A stretch of 64,000 bases of DNA from Flavobacteriales bacterium (GTDB lineage: Bacteria; Bacteroidota; Bacteroidia; Flavobacteriales_F; PHOS-HE28). Position 1 is the stretch's first letter; every line of letters starts with the position of its first letter. Position numbers and translations under genes: made by a program. The stretch is from contig JACJZH010000008.1 of assembly GCA_020635695.1 (NCBI GenBank), forward strand, positions 62,001-126,000. Reading direction: 5' to 3'. This document shows positions 1 to 8,206 of the stretch, one piece after another. The notes under the pieces are model-generated. The model was given only the letters and a program-made list of their open reading frames with translations, made no database searches and was not told the origin of the DNA.

Positions 1-447
1 AAGAAGCCCGACCACGTCTTCGATTCCCGCGTATACACCCTTGCCGACACGGTGCGCAAGGGCGTGGCCGAAGCCGACATGACCGTGGCCCCCATCGAGG
101 TGGGCAAGAGCTATCGGGTCAACGACATCAACTACGCCACCAATTCGGCGGAGATCACCGGGCCTTCCCTGCACATCCTGGACCAGCTGGTCGTGTTCCT
201 CACCGAGAACCCGTCCGTGCGCATCGCCATCCACGGGCATACGGACAACGTGGGCAACCTGGCCGACAACATGACCCTGAGCACGGAACGGGCCTTCAAC
301 GTGATGTCGTACCTTCAGGAACACGGGATCGATGCCGGGCGTTTGAGCTTCGAAGGGTTCGGTCCCAATCGTCCGGTGGCCTCCAACGACTCGCCGGAGG
401 GAAGGGCCCGCAACCGGAGGACCGAGTTCGTCATCGTGTCCCGTTGA
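1..447 (+). CDS. OmpA-family C-terminal domain protein (5' partial)
   Basis: The frame is open from the first base, so only the C-terminal part of the gene is present. The first possible internal start is a GTG at 52, but nothing shows it is used. The last ~110 residues form an OmpA/MotB peptidoglycan-binding domain. Visible motifs are INYATNSAEIT, then IHGHTDNVG with the conserved T-D, then LS..RA..V..YL, then GFGPNRPVASN and the RRTEF end. This fold binds diaminopimelate in peptidoglycan from the periplasmic side. In Bacteroidota such domains often end longer outer-membrane proteins that start with TPR or PD40 repeats, but here the N-terminal part lies outside the window. The domain call is firm; the full architecture is unknown. 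Confidence 0.9.
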   Translation, partial: KKPDHVFDSRVYTLADTVRKGVAEADMTVAPIEVGKSYRVNDINYATNSAEITGPSLHILDQLVVFLTENPSVRIAIHGHTDNVGNLADNMTLSTERAFNVMSYLQEHGIDAGRLSFEGFGPNRPVASNDSPEGRARNRRTEFVIVSR

Positions 448-492
448 AGAGCTGCTCGAGGAGTTATTAACAATTCGAGAAATTTATGTTGA

Positions 493-500
493 TAACTTTG
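493..500 (+). promoter_or_regulatory. Bacteroidota -7 promoter element (TAACTTTG)
   Basis: This is a perfect match to the Bacteroidota -7 consensus TAnnTTTG, in an A+T-rich stretch between two genes. The ATG of the secreted protease begins five bases after the element, so its transcript would have almost no 5' leader. No convincing -33 TTTG is seen. Confidence 0.6.
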
Positions 501-505
501 CAGTC

Positions 506-2602
506 ATGAGGCCGCTACACAGCCTGTTCGCCCTGCTTGCCCCTGCTGCGCTGCTTGCCCAGGTGTCCCATGGTGGTTCACCTTACGGGTGGGGGCAGGA
601 CGAGGCGATCGCGGCGCCTGCTGCCGAGGTGGCCCTTTCGCCGTTGGACCGCGCCGCGCTCGTTGGGTCCGATGCACTGGACGTGCTGGGGCAGTTCCGC
701 TACGGAGTTCCCCGTCAACTGAACGTGGACGTGCTCGCGGGAGGGAGCTGGACCGACCTGCCCGATGATCGACGCATGTGCAGGCTCGTGCTGCGAAGCC
801 CCGGGGCGGTGATGCTCAGCCTGCAGTTCGGGGTGTTCGACATGGCACCGGAGTCCAGGCTGTTCCTCTACGACGAGGACCGGACGCACTTCCTCGGTGG
901 CTTCACGGAGGCCAACGAGCAACCGACCGGCGACCTGCCCACCGCCGTCGTACCAGGGGATGCCTTGGTGATCGAGTACGTGGAACCGGTACCCGCCCTC
1001 GGGGTTTCCAGGCTCGTGGTCTCAGGGCTTACCCACGGTTATCGGGACATCTTCGCCTTTGGACCGCAGGGCGCCTCGCGCGACTACGATCCGGGTTACC
1101 AGAGCGCTGCCTGCCACAACAACATCATTTGTCCCGAGGGGAACGGTTGGGAGGACCAGGCCAGTGCCGTGGCCATGTTCCTGCGTCCCGACGGCAACGG
1201 CTGCACCGGGGCCTTGCTCAACAACACGGCCGAGGACGGCACGCCCTATTTCCATGTGGCGAACCACTGCTACACCGCCACGGAATCCCAGTGGGTGTTC
1301 TACTTCAACTATGAAAGCCCGACCTGTGTGGGCAGTACGGGACCGACGACCGATGTGCTCACCGGTGCCACGGTCCGTGCAAGCGATTACTTCGACGACT
1401 TCGTGCTGTTGGAACTGTTCAACACGCCGCCACCCTCGTACGATGTGTACTACCTGGGTTGGGACCGCAGTGGGAACACCCCCCAGAGCACCACGGTGAT
1501 CCATCACCCGCTCTACGACGTCAAGAAGATCAGTTTCGACGACGACCCGGCCACCAGCTATCAGGTGACGCCCTACCAGGGTGCACCACAGGACACCTAC
1601 CTCTGGCGCACCTATTGGGACGACGGCATCGTGCAGGCGGTGAGCAGTGGCAGTCCGGCGCTGGACCAGAACAAGCGCATGGTGGGCCACATGTGGGAAG
1701 GGGCGCAGACGTGCAGCAACTCGGCCACGGTCTACACCGGCTTCGCGAAGTTCGACCGGAGCTGGAACGGAAGCTCGCCAGCCAACCGGCTGCGTGATTG
1801 GTTGGATCCCTCGAACAGCACCACGGCCCTGGACGGTTTCGATCCCAATGGTCAGCCTTCTCCACCCGTGCTGGTCCAGGTACGTACGCTGCTGGGCGGG
1901 TGCTATGACCCGAACACCGGCCTGCATACGGACGCCTTGCGCGCCGCCGGGATGGTACCGCTCACCGAGCCATACACCGCAGCCGGTTTCTCCCATGTGG
2001 GTGGCGGTGGGAACGAGAGCACCAGCGCCGGGGTGTTGGCCACCACGGGACCCCTGGCCGTGACCGACTGGGTGGTGTTGGAGCTGCGTGACGCGAACGA
2101 TCCCACGGCGGTCGTGGCCACCCGTTCGGCGTTGTTGCTGCGCAACGGGAACGTGGTGGACGTGGACGGCTCCTCGGCCGTGGCCTTTGCCGTGCCTCCT
2201 GGCGATCACTACATCGCGGTCCGGCATCGGAACCACCTGGGGCTCATGACGCAGAACCCACAGATGCTTTCCACGACCCCGTCGCTGAAGGACCTGCGGA
2301 GCATGCCCCTCTTCGGAGGAGGTCAGGCCGCCGTGGTGATCGATGGGCAGAAGTGCCTGTGGCCGGGTGACGTCACCGGGAACGGTGTGGTCGCCTATTC
2401 CGGCGGAGGGAACGACCGGGATGCCATCCTTTCCGCCATCGGTGGCGTGGTGCCTACTCAGGTCGTTCAAGGCTACTACGCGGCGGATGCCAACCTGGAC
2501 GGGACGGTGCGCTATGCAGGCACCAACAACGACCGGGACCTCCTCCTGCAGACCGTTGGAGGCACGGTGCCCACGGCCACGCGCAGCGACCTGCTTCCCT
2601 AG
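506..2602 (+). CDS. Secreted trypsin-like serine endopeptidase (lysyl endopeptidase type) with dockerin-like C-terminal module
   Basis: The 698-residue protein starts with a signal peptide (residues 1-19, ending LLAQ). A beta-sandwich-like pro-region follows to about residue 200. The S1 protease domain resembles Achromobacter lysyl endopeptidase. The likely triad is His254 (VANHCYT), Asp297 or Asp298 (FDDFVLLEL) and Ser381 (VSSGSPALD), with several cysteines that could form disulfides. From about residue 455 comes a separate C-terminal module with a GGGG-rich loop, RHRNHLG, and two dockerin-like calcium-loop repeats of the pattern D.N.DG.V.Y.G..NDRD..L...GG.VPT. The same module ends the protein at 56821-59835. 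The protein is probably exported and digests extracellular protein. No standard T9SS C-terminal domain is seen. The stop overlaps the convergent gene at CTAG. Confidence 0.85.
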   Translation: MRPLHSLFALLAPAALLAQVSHGGSPYGWGQDEAIAAPAAEVALSPLDRAALVGSDALDVLGQFRYGVPRQLNVDVLAGGSWTDLPDDRRMCRLVLRSPGAVMLSLQFGVFDMAPESRLFLYDEDRTHFLGGFTEANEQPTGDLPTAVVPGDALVIEYVEPVPALGVSRLVVSGLTHGYRDIFAFGPQGASRDYDPGYQSAACHNNIICPEGNGWEDQASAVAMFLRPDGNGCTGALLNNTAEDGTPYFHVANHCYTATESQWVFYFNYESPTCVGSTGPTTDVLTGATVRASDYFDDFVLLELFNTPPPSYDVYYLGWDRSGNTPQSTTVIHHPLYDVKKISFDDDPATSYQVTPYQGAPQDTYLWRTYWDDGIVQAVSSGSPALDQNKRMVGHMWEGAQTCSNSATVYTGFAKFDRSWNGSSPANRLRDWLDPSNSTTALDGFDPNGQPSPPVLVQVRTLLGGCYDPNTGLHTDALRAAGMVPLTEPYTAAGFSHVGGGGNESTSAGVLATTGPLAVTDWVVLELRDANDPTAVVATRSALLLRNGNVVDVDGSSAVAFAVPPGDHYIAVRHRNHLGLMTQNPQMLSTTPSLKDLRSMPLFGGGQAAVVIDGQKCLWPGDVTGNGVVAYSGGGNDRDAILSAIGGVVPTQVVQGYYAADANLDGTVRYAGTNNDRDLLLQTVGGTVPTATRSDLLP

Positions 2603-3849
2603 ACGGCCTTGAGGGCCTGTTCCAGGTCCCAGATCAGGTCGTCCGGGTGCTCCACGCCCACGGACAGACGCACCAGGTCCTCGGAAATGCCCAGCTTCTC
2701 CCGTTCCACGGGGTCCACACCGGCATGCGTCATGGTGGCCGGGTGTTCGGCCAGGCTCTCGGTGCTGCCCAGGCTCACGGCCAGCTTCACCAGGTCCAGT
2801 TCGTTGAGGAAGCGGAAGGCGCCGGCCTCACCGCCCTGCACGCGGAAGCTCAGCATGGCTCCCGGGCTCTCGCATTGCGCCTGGAAGATGCGCTCCTGCG
2901 CGGGATCGTCGATCAGACCCTGGTAGTACAGCTTGGTCACCTTCGGGTGGGCCTCCAGGAACTGAGCCACCAGCGCGGCGTTGCGGGCCTGGGTCTCCAT
3001 CCTGGGCTTCAGGGTCTCGAGGCTGCGCAGCAGCAGCCATCCGGTCCACGGTCCGGCCATGCAGCCCAGGAAGGTCCGCAGCTCCTTCACGCGGGCGATC
3101 AGCTCCCGGCTGCCCAGGCAGGCACCTGCGATCACGTCGCTGTGCCCCCCGATGTACTTGGTGGCGCTGTACAGGACCAGGTCGGCGCCCAGCTTCAAGG
3201 GGTGCTGCCAGAGCGGACCCATGTAGGTGTTGTCCACCGCCAGCAGCACCCTGCGCTCGTCGGTGCTCAGCGCCTGGGCGAGCGCGGCGCAGGCACGGAT
3301 GTCGATCAGTGTGTTGGTGGGGTTCGCAGGCGTCTCGATGTAGATCATCTTCACCCGTTCCGCCTTGCCGCTCGCCTTCACCCGTTCCGCCAGCTCCTCC
3401 TGTTCCCAGGGGTAGAAGCCCATGACCTCGATGCCGAACCGTGTGAGCACGCCCTTGATGAAGTGGTCCGTGCCTCCGTACACCGGATTGCTGAACAGCA
3501 GCACATCGCCGGGCGAAAGGAACTCCAGCAGCGTGGTGCTGATGGCGCTCATGCCGCTCTCGAACACGGCGCACTCCTCCGCTCCGTCCCACAGGCACAG
3601 GCGCTCCTCCAGGATCTGCAGGTCGGGGTTGTTCAGCCGGCTGTAGATCAGGCCCAGTTCCTCCTTCTCGCCCTTCTCCCGGATGCCGTAGGCCACCTCG
3701 AAGAAGGCCTTGCCCTCTTCCGCCGTGCGGAACACGAAGGTGCTGGTCTGGAAGATCGGGCACTTGATGGCGCCTTCGGAGAGTTCCGGCTTGTAGCCGT
3801 GGCTCATCATCAGGCTCTCCGGTCGGAAGGGGTGGTCGCTGCTTGCCAT
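2599..3849 (-). CDS. Cystathionine gamma-synthase / methionine gamma-lyase family PLP enzyme
   Basis: This 416-residue fold-type I PLP enzyme belongs to the Cys/Met metabolism family and should be cytoplasmic. Hallmarks are YSRLNNP near the N-terminus, FESGMSAIS, DNTYMGP, and the cofactor lysine in SATKYIGGHSD (about Lys231). The C-terminus has the substrate-binding SLG..ESL..HPA.MTH. Where methionine gamma-lyases carry a reactive cysteine (LYGCTH) this protein has VYGGTDH, which argues against a classical methionine gamma-lyase. It may perform gamma-replacement or gamma/beta-elimination on homoserine- or cysteine-derived substrates; the sequence does not decide which. TAGTTTCG, a 7/8 match to the -7 element, lies just upstream on the minus strand. 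Confidence 0.85.
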   Translation of the reverse strand: MASSDHPFRPESLMMSHGYKPELSEGAIKCPIFQTSTFVFRTAEEGKAFFEVAYGIREKGEKEELGLIYSRLNNPDLQILEERLCLWDGAEECAVFESGMSAISTTLLEFLSPGDVLLFSNPVYGGTDHFIKGVLTRFGIEVMGFYPWEQEELAERVKASGKAERVKMIYIETPANPTNTLIDIRACAALAQALSTDERRVLLAVDNTYMGPLWQHPLKLGADLVLYSATKYIGGHSDVIAGACLGSRELIARVKELRTFLGCMAGPWTGWLLLRSLETLKPRMETQARNAALVAQFLEAHPKVTKLYYQGLIDDPAQERIFQAQCESPGAMLSFRVQGGEAGAFRFLNELDLVKLAVSLGSTESLAEHPATMTHAGVDPVEREKLGISEDLVRLSVGVEHPDDLIWDLEQALKAV

Positions 3850-3914
3850 GAGAAGGGTGATCGGGCCGCGAAACTACCGGGTTCCGCCGACGGGGCGCCT
3901 GAGGCCGGTCAGCC

Positions 3915-4325
3915 TCACCTGCGGCAGAGCGCATGCGCCTCACGAAGCCAGTTCAGCAGCTGGCCGTCCACCTGAGCGGGGTCGTCCACATGCACGGCAT
4001 GGGCCACCCGACGGGCGCTCTGCCGGAAGTGCCTGGTCACCGGGAACTCGTCCACCACGCGATCCAGCATGAAGGTGACCTGCACGTCCCGGGAACGTGG
4101 GCGGACCCGCAGGAAGGTGGTGGGCACCTTGGCCATGAACGAGCCCGAGGCGAACTCCCAACGCACGCCCGGCCAGTCGTCCACCAGCTCCATCAGCTTG
4201 AGAACGACCGGAAGCAACAAGGGCTGAACTTCCCGGAGCGCGGCCTGCACATCGGAAGGCACGCAGCTGTGAAGCGTGGGCCGTTGGGCGAAGGTGCGTA
4301 CGCAGTCCGGGCAGCTCCAGCTCAT
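3915..4325 (-). CDS. DUF5655-like small protein with N-terminal zinc-finger-like motif
   Basis: The gene encodes 136 residues. The N-terminus carries Cys5 and Cys8 in CPDC, then HSC near residues 19-21, a possible metal-binding knuckle. The rest resembles the DUF5655 region: a helical start, then strand-rich FMAKVPTTFLRVRPR, and a C-terminal helix ending in NWLREAHAL. Function is unknown. Its ATG overlaps the stop of the upstream glycosyltransferase by four bases (ATGA), so the two are probably co-transcribed and translationally coupled. The same frame stays open upstream of this ATG, but that region is antisense-frame shadow of the glycosyltransferase. Confidence 0.65.
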   Translation of the reverse strand: MSWSCPDCVRTFAQRPTLHSCVPSDVQAALREVQPLLLPVVLKLMELVDDWPGVRWEFASGSFMAKVPTTFLRVRPRSRDVQVTFMLDRVVDEFPVTRHFRQSARRVAHAVHVDDPAQVDGQLLNWLREAHALCRR

Positions 4326-5836
4326 CGGGTGGTGCGCATCACCTGCAGCACCTCGTTGCGGTTCACGGGGTTCAGCCAATGCACCACCTGGTCCACCAGC
4401 CCCGGTTGGGCCTTGCCCACCAGTTCCAGCGGTCCCATGGCGGCCTCGGTCCGCGCCACGCGGGCATCCAGGTCCTCCTCGCCAATGAAGACCACGTAGT
4501 TCGGACGCTGCAGGTCCGGGTACCGGTCCAATTCCCCGGCCAGGTCGGCCTGCGGATCGGTCCAGGGCACCACGGTCACGTTCCAGTTGCCCAGGTAGAA
4601 GAGGGGCGTCATCGGGGCTTCGCCCTCGGCGGTGTCCTCCACCACCAGCCCCTGCACATCGGTGCGGCCGTGGAGCAGGGTCATGGCCTCTACGCGGCTG
4701 CGCTTGCTGTAGCTGAAGGTGAGCACGACCAGCAGCAGGAGGTTCAGGCTCCAGGTCCAGATGCGCAGCCCGCGTTGCAGACCCGGCCGCCCCTGCCACC
4801 AGGCCGAGGCCAGCCGCCACTGTTCCAACGCGGTATAGCCCAGCACGAAGTACAGCGGAAGCAGGGGAAAGATGAAGCGCTCCTGCTTGTTGGGGTGCCA
4901 GCTGTGGAAGGCCAGGAAGGCGAACAGGGCCAGCCATACCGGAAGTGGCTTCCACCGGCGGAAGAACCCGAACAGGACGCCCAGGCTCAGCGGAGGAATG
5001 AACACCCCGGCCAGCAGCAACAGGAAGTTGTACCACGGCAGCACCCCGTACGTGGTGGAGTGTGCCATGTTGTACATCACGTACTCGGTGAGCTCGGCGA
5101 AGGGCCGGTCCCAGATGAACAGGTCGATGCCGCCTTGGAACACCACCAAGGGCAGCAGCACCCCGGCTCCGAAAACCAAGGCCCTGCGCACATCGCGCAG
5201 CAGGAGCAGCCCCAGCCCGGCACCGGCCGACATGAACAGTGTCTGGAAGCGCACGTTGATCGCGAGTCCGAACCAGATGCCCGCCACCAGCACGGCGCCC
5301 AATGCGGGCTTGTCGCCATCGCGCACCAGCCGCCAGGCACCCAGCATCAGGAAGGGGATGCAGGCCACCTCCACCAGGTTCCGCACCGCCAGGAAGGGCA
5401 TGAAGTAGAAGAGGGCGAGCAGCAGCCCCGTCCGCCAGGCGATGCCTTCATCCCCGGAGAGCTTCAGTGCGATCCGGTAGCCCGTGCGCACCACGATCAG
5501 GCTCCAAACCGCGTGCACCAGGCGCACGAACACCATCATGACCTTCGGGTGGGTGATGCCGATGCCCTTCAGCAGCACCAGCAGCAGGTAGTGGAAGCCC
5601 ACGTAGAAGAAGCTGTGCCCGCTGGGGCGCGGCTCGCCCTCCTGGTGCCAGGGCAGCCAGTTGTTGTAGTCGGAACCGTCCGCCCAGCTGCCAGCCGCCT
5701 CGATCACCAGGAAGTGGTCGTCGTGCGCGAAGTAGCCGCCCGAGAAGAAGGCCGCCAGCACCCGGGGCACAAGGGCCAGCAAGGTGAGCGCGGTCAGCGG
5801 GTCGCGCGGCAGCAGGTTCCGCCAGGTGGAGGCCAT
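4322..5836 (-). CDS. GT-C fold membrane glycosyltransferase (Alg9/PIG-B mannosyltransferase-like)
   Basis: This is a 504-residue integral membrane protein with about ten hydrophobic segments. An acidic pair follows the first segment (FAHDDHF, residues ~38-44), as in GT-C enzymes that use lipid-linked sugars. The motif HPNKQERFIFP (His314 to about residue 324) matches the H-K-E-x-R-F signature of GT22 mannosyltransferases. It probably transfers a sugar from a polyprenyl-phosphate donor on the outer face of the inner membrane; donor and acceptor are unknown. The minus-strand upstream region has TAGCTTCG (5841-5848) as a -7 element and a 16-bp palindrome about 54 bases before the ATG. Confidence 0.75.
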   Translation of the reverse strand: MASTWRNLLPRDPLTALTLLALVPRVLAAFFSGGYFAHDDHFLVIEAAGSWADGSDYNNWLPWHQEGEPRPSGHSFFYVGFHYLLLVLLKGIGITHPKVMMVFVRLVHAVWSLIVVRTGYRIALKLSGDEGIAWRTGLLLALFYFMPFLAVRNLVEVACIPFLMLGAWRLVRDGDKPALGAVLVAGIWFGLAINVRFQTLFMSAGAGLGLLLLRDVRRALVFGAGVLLPLVVFQGGIDLFIWDRPFAELTEYVMYNMAHSTTYGVLPWYNFLLLLAGVFIPPLSLGVLFGFFRRWKPLPVWLALFAFLAFHSWHPNKQERFIFPLLPLYFVLGYTALEQWRLASAWWQGRPGLQRGLRIWTWSLNLLLLVVLTFSYSKRSRVEAMTLLHGRTDVQGLVVEDTAEGEAPMTPLFYLGNWNVTVVPWTDPQADLAGELDRYPDLQRPNYVVFIGEEDLDARVARTEAAMGPLELVGKAQPGLVDQVVHWLNPVNRNEVLQVMRTTR

Positions 5837-5889
5837 GCGGCGAAGCTACGGGAGCGGAGGGGAGGACCTTGGCCACTTGAGATCCACAT

Positions 5890-5905
5890 ATGTATGGCCA
5901 TACAT
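5890..5905. promoter_or_regulatory. 16-bp perfect palindrome, copy 1 (putative operator)
   Basis: ATGTATGGCCATACAT is a perfect palindrome located upstream of the -7 element of the leftward glycosyltransferase gene. Outer flanks GATCC/GGATC extend the dyad with a small bulge. An identical copy lies at 6054-6069. The placement of one copy upstream of each divergent promoter suggests binding sites for a dimeric regulator; the regulator is unknown. Confidence 0.45.
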
Positions 5906-6053
5906 GGATCTCCAAGTCTGATCGCCGTACACCGGGAAGGCATGAGCACTGCCGAACTGTTCTCTACAAGGACTTCGTCCCCTTGGCAATTGGCATCGGG
6001 CCTGATCGGCTTGGTCACGGCCCTCTTGCTGGCTTTGGCCGGAACATCATCCT

Positions 6054-6069
6054 ATGTATGGCCATACAT
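6054..6069. promoter_or_regulatory. 16-bp perfect palindrome, copy 2 (putative operator)
   Basis: This is identical to the palindrome at 5890-5905, with the same flanking T and G. It ends 34 bases before the start of the -7-like TACCTTCG (6103-6110) of the rightward haem-protein gene. The two copies frame the divergent intergenic region, which otherwise shows no convincing gene. Confidence 0.45.
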
Positions 6070-6114
6070 GCGTACATCAGTTCGGGGCATGCGACCGCCC
6101 CATACCTTCGCTCC

Positions 6115-6708
6115 ATGCGCAAGCATTCACATGCCATCGCTGGGTGCACCGTGATCACTGCGCTGCTGCTATCTGCCTGCGCCCCGTCCGTGAAGCCCAT
6201 CGACGAGGCCGCTGCCGTGGAACGTGGACAGGCCCTGGCGCAGGCCTCGTTCCAGGCACTGAGCGGCCGATTGAAGCAGGCCATGGCCGAGGGCGGCCCG
6301 GCCCATGCGGTGGCGTACTGCAATGCGGCGGCGCTTTCGTTGGTGGACTCGCTCTCGCAGGTCCACGGTGCACGCATCAAACGCACCAGCCTCAAGCTCC
6401 GCGCCCCGCATGATGCGCCCGACCCTGCGGAACGGGAGCAACTGGAAGCCTACGCACGTTCGTGGTCCGAAGGCGGTGAGCCCCTGAAGCCCAAGGCCGT
6501 GGCCCATGGTGTGGACAGCGTCGCCTTCTACGCGCCCATCTTCATCCAGGCACCGCTCTGCCTCACGTGCCATGGTGTTGCAGGAGAGACCCTGGACAGC
6601 ACCGCCCACGCCGCCATCCGGACGAACTATCCGGACGACGAGGCCACCGGCTACGCCCTCGGCGACCTGCGCGGTCTCTGGAGCATCCGCTGGAAGCGCC
6701 CCGACTAA
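6115..6708 (+). CDS. DUF3365 (Tll0287-like) haem-binding lipoprotein
   Basis: The 197-residue protein has a lipoprotein signal (ALLLSACAPS) and a single c-type haem motif CLTCHG near residue 151. The layout matches the DUF3365/Tll0287-like family: a helical N-terminal half with AYCN, an RTSLKLRNP-like strand (here RTSLKLRAP), then HG..S..FYAPIF..A.C..CHG, ending D..G.LRGLWSIRW. Such proteins are periplasmic and are thought to act in redox sensing or electron transfer. The ATG at 6115 was chosen because the lipobox follows it; the frame stays open upstream to 5890 without coding character. TACCTTCG lies four bases before it. Confidence 0.85.
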   Translation: MRKHSHAIAGCTVITALLLSACAPSVKPIDEAAAVERGQALAQASFQALSGRLKQAMAEGGPAHAVAYCNAAALSLVDSLSQVHGARIKRTSLKLRAPHDAPDPAEREQLEAYARSWSEGGEPLKPKAVAHGVDSVAFYAPIFIQAPLCLTCHGVAGETLDSTAHAAIRTNYPDDEATGYALGDLRGLWSIRWKRPD

Positions 6709-6713
6709 GGCGC

Positions 6714-6785
6714 ATTCCCACATCCCCACGTCCCCACATCCACACATTCCCACATTCCCACATCCCCTCATTTCCACATTCCCAA
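6714..6785 (+). repeat. Intergenic 8-nt tandem array (consensus ATTCCCAC)
   Basis: Nine imperfect octamers (ATTCCCAC, ATCCCCAC, ATTTCCAC and similar) fill the space between the haem-protein gene and the rimK promoter. The strand is strongly pyrimidine-biased. The same octamer family recurs at 19363-19394. Confidence 0.75.
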
Positions 6786-6815
6786 AGGGACCTAGCTTAG
6801 CGCCCCGTGCCTTCC

Positions 6816-7685
6816 ATGAACATCGCCATCCTCTCCCGGGACCCCAAGCTCTACTCGACCCGCCGCCTGGTGGAGGCCGCCCAGCTGCGTGGCCACGACG
6901 TGCGCGTGGTGAACCACGTGAAGTGCGACATCGTGATCGAGAAGAAGCATCCCCAGGTCATCTATGACGGGGAGCCGATCACCGAACTGGACGCCGTGAT
7001 CCCACGCATCGGGGCCTCGGTCACCTTCTACGGCACCGCCGTGGTGCGGCAGTTCGAGATGATGAAGGTGTTCACCACCACCGAGAGCCAGGCGCTGGTC
7101 CGCAGCCGCGACAAACTGCGCAGCATGCAGATCCTGGCCCGCGCGGGGGTGGGGCTGCCCAAGACCGTCTTCACCAACTACTCCAAGGACGTGGCCTCGG
7201 TGATCGACCGGGTGGGCACGCCCTGCATCATCAAGCTGCTGGAGGGCACCCAGGGGCTGGGCGTGGTGCTGGCCGAGAGCAAGAAGGCGGCCATCGCCGT
7301 GGTGGAGGCCTTCAACAGCCTCAAGGCCCGCGTGATCGTGCAGGAGTTCATAAAGGAGAGCCGGGGGGTGGACATCCGGGCCTTCGTGGTGGACGGCCGC
7401 ATCGTGGGCGCCATGCGCCGCACCGGCAAGGAGGGGGAGTTCCGCAGCAACCTGCACCGCGGCGGCACCGCCGAGCTGGTGGACCTGAGCCGTGACGAGG
7501 AGGTGGTGGCCATCAAGGCCGCCAAGGCCCTGGGCCTGCACGTGGCGGGTGTGGACATGCTCCAGAGCGACCGCGGCCCCCTGGTCATCGAAGTGAACTC
7601 CAGCCCCGGGCTCGAAGGCATCGAGGGCGCCACCGGCCACGACATCGCCGGCGAGATCATCAAGTACATCGAGCGGCACGTGTAA
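6816..7685 (+). CDS. rimK: RimK-type ATP-grasp ligase (ribosomal protein S6 glutamate ligase)
   Basis: The 289-residue product begins MNIAILSRDPKLYSTRRL, which matches RimK starts, so ATG 6816 is preferred to the upstream GTG at 6807. Key features are the RSRDK..S.Q.LA..G...P.T segment, the ATP-grasp lysine in CIIKLLEGTQGLGV, VQEFIKES.G.D.R.FVV, and the metal-binding end VIEVNSSPGLEGIE. RimK adds glutamate residues to the C-terminus of ribosomal protein S6. TAGCTTAG at 6793-6800 is a likely -7 element. It converges, with a six-base gap, on a RimB-like protease gene, a partnership also known in Pseudomonas. Confidence 0.92.
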   Translation: MNIAILSRDPKLYSTRRLVEAAQLRGHDVRVVNHVKCDIVIEKKHPQVIYDGEPITELDAVIPRIGASVTFYGTAVVRQFEMMKVFTTTESQALVRSRDKLRSMQILARAGVGLPKTVFTNYSKDVASVIDRVGTPCIIKLLEGTQGLGVVLAESKKAAIAVVEAFNSLKARVIVQEFIKESRGVDIRAFVVDGRIVGAMRRTGKEGEFRSNLHRGGTAELVDLSRDEEVVAIKAAKALGLHVAGVDMLQSDRGPLVIEVNSSPGLEGIEGATGHDIAGEIIKYIERHV

Positions 7686-7691
7686 GGGGCA

Positions 7692-8108
7692 TCAGCCCAG
7701 CACGTTCACCCGGTCCACGTCCACCACGAAGCGGCCGCGCAGGAACTTGCGGCCCAGCAGCACCTGGAACTTCATGTCGCTGCGGTCGAACAGCGTGAAC
7801 TGGGTGCGCACCCGGCGGCCGTTCAGCACCACCGCGGTGCGGATCAGGTAGCGCTCGCTCACCTGGCCGTTGCTGCTCTTCACCTCCACCAGCTTGAACT
7901 CCCGGAAGTGGCGCTTCACCCGGCGGCGGCCCATGTGGAAGGAGACCTCGAGCAAGGGGCCCTCGTCATCGGCCACCACCCGCACACGCTGGTAGTGCAG
8001 GGCACTGCGGTAGGCGCCGGTGTCGATCTTGGCCTCCACGCGCTGCACCCCCAGCTCCGGCAGGGCGATGTGCTCCAGCCGTCCGATGGTGGTCTTCTTC
8101 CGGGGCAT
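7692..8108 (-). CDS. RimB-like retropepsin-type zinc protease family protein (PF05618)
   Basis: The 138-residue protein belongs to the putative ATP-dependent zinc protease family found beside RimK. The single aspartic-protease-like motif is AKIDTGAYRSALH, followed by FRE.KLVEVKSSNG and the closing LLGRKFLRGRFVVDV, as in retropepsin-like folds. In Pseudomonas the homologue RimB modulates RimK-dependent S6 glutamylation. The start at 8108 (MPRKKTTIG) is preferred to an upstream one at 8153, because the minus strand carries a TAACTTCC promoter-like element between them and family members begin near this point. Confidence 0.85.
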   Translation of the reverse strand: MPRKKTTIGRLEHIALPELGVQRVEAKIDTGAYRSALHYQRVRVVADDEGPLLEVSFHMGRRRVKRHFREFKLVEVKSSNGQVSERYLIRTAVVLNGRRVRTQFTLFDRSDMKFQVLLGRKFLRGRFVVDVDRVNVLG

Positions 8109-8143
8109 CGCCGGGAAGTTAGGGAAGGCGGCAGGGTTCCACC

Positions 8144-8171
8144 CAACCTCCAACGTTCAACCTGCAACGCT
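8144..8171 (+). repeat. Intergenic 7-nt tandem array (CAACCTC family)
   Basis: Four heptamers (CAACCTC, CAACGTT, CAACCTG, CAACGCT) lie between the divergent RimB-like and DUF4920 genes, just before a GATCTTTG -7-like element (8180-8187). The array at 48926-48964 has the same unit and also includes the CAACCTG variant. Confidence 0.6.
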
Positions 8172-8206
8172 CGAATACCGATCTTTGCGCCCAGAACACA
8201 CCGACC

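Noticed and set aside
5942..6154. 70-codon frame with one hydrophobic segment in the divergent region between the glycosyltransferase and haem-protein genes
   Set aside because: It contains the second palindrome and the haem-gene promoter and overlaps that gene's start by 40 bases. The hydrophobic stretch alone is weak support.
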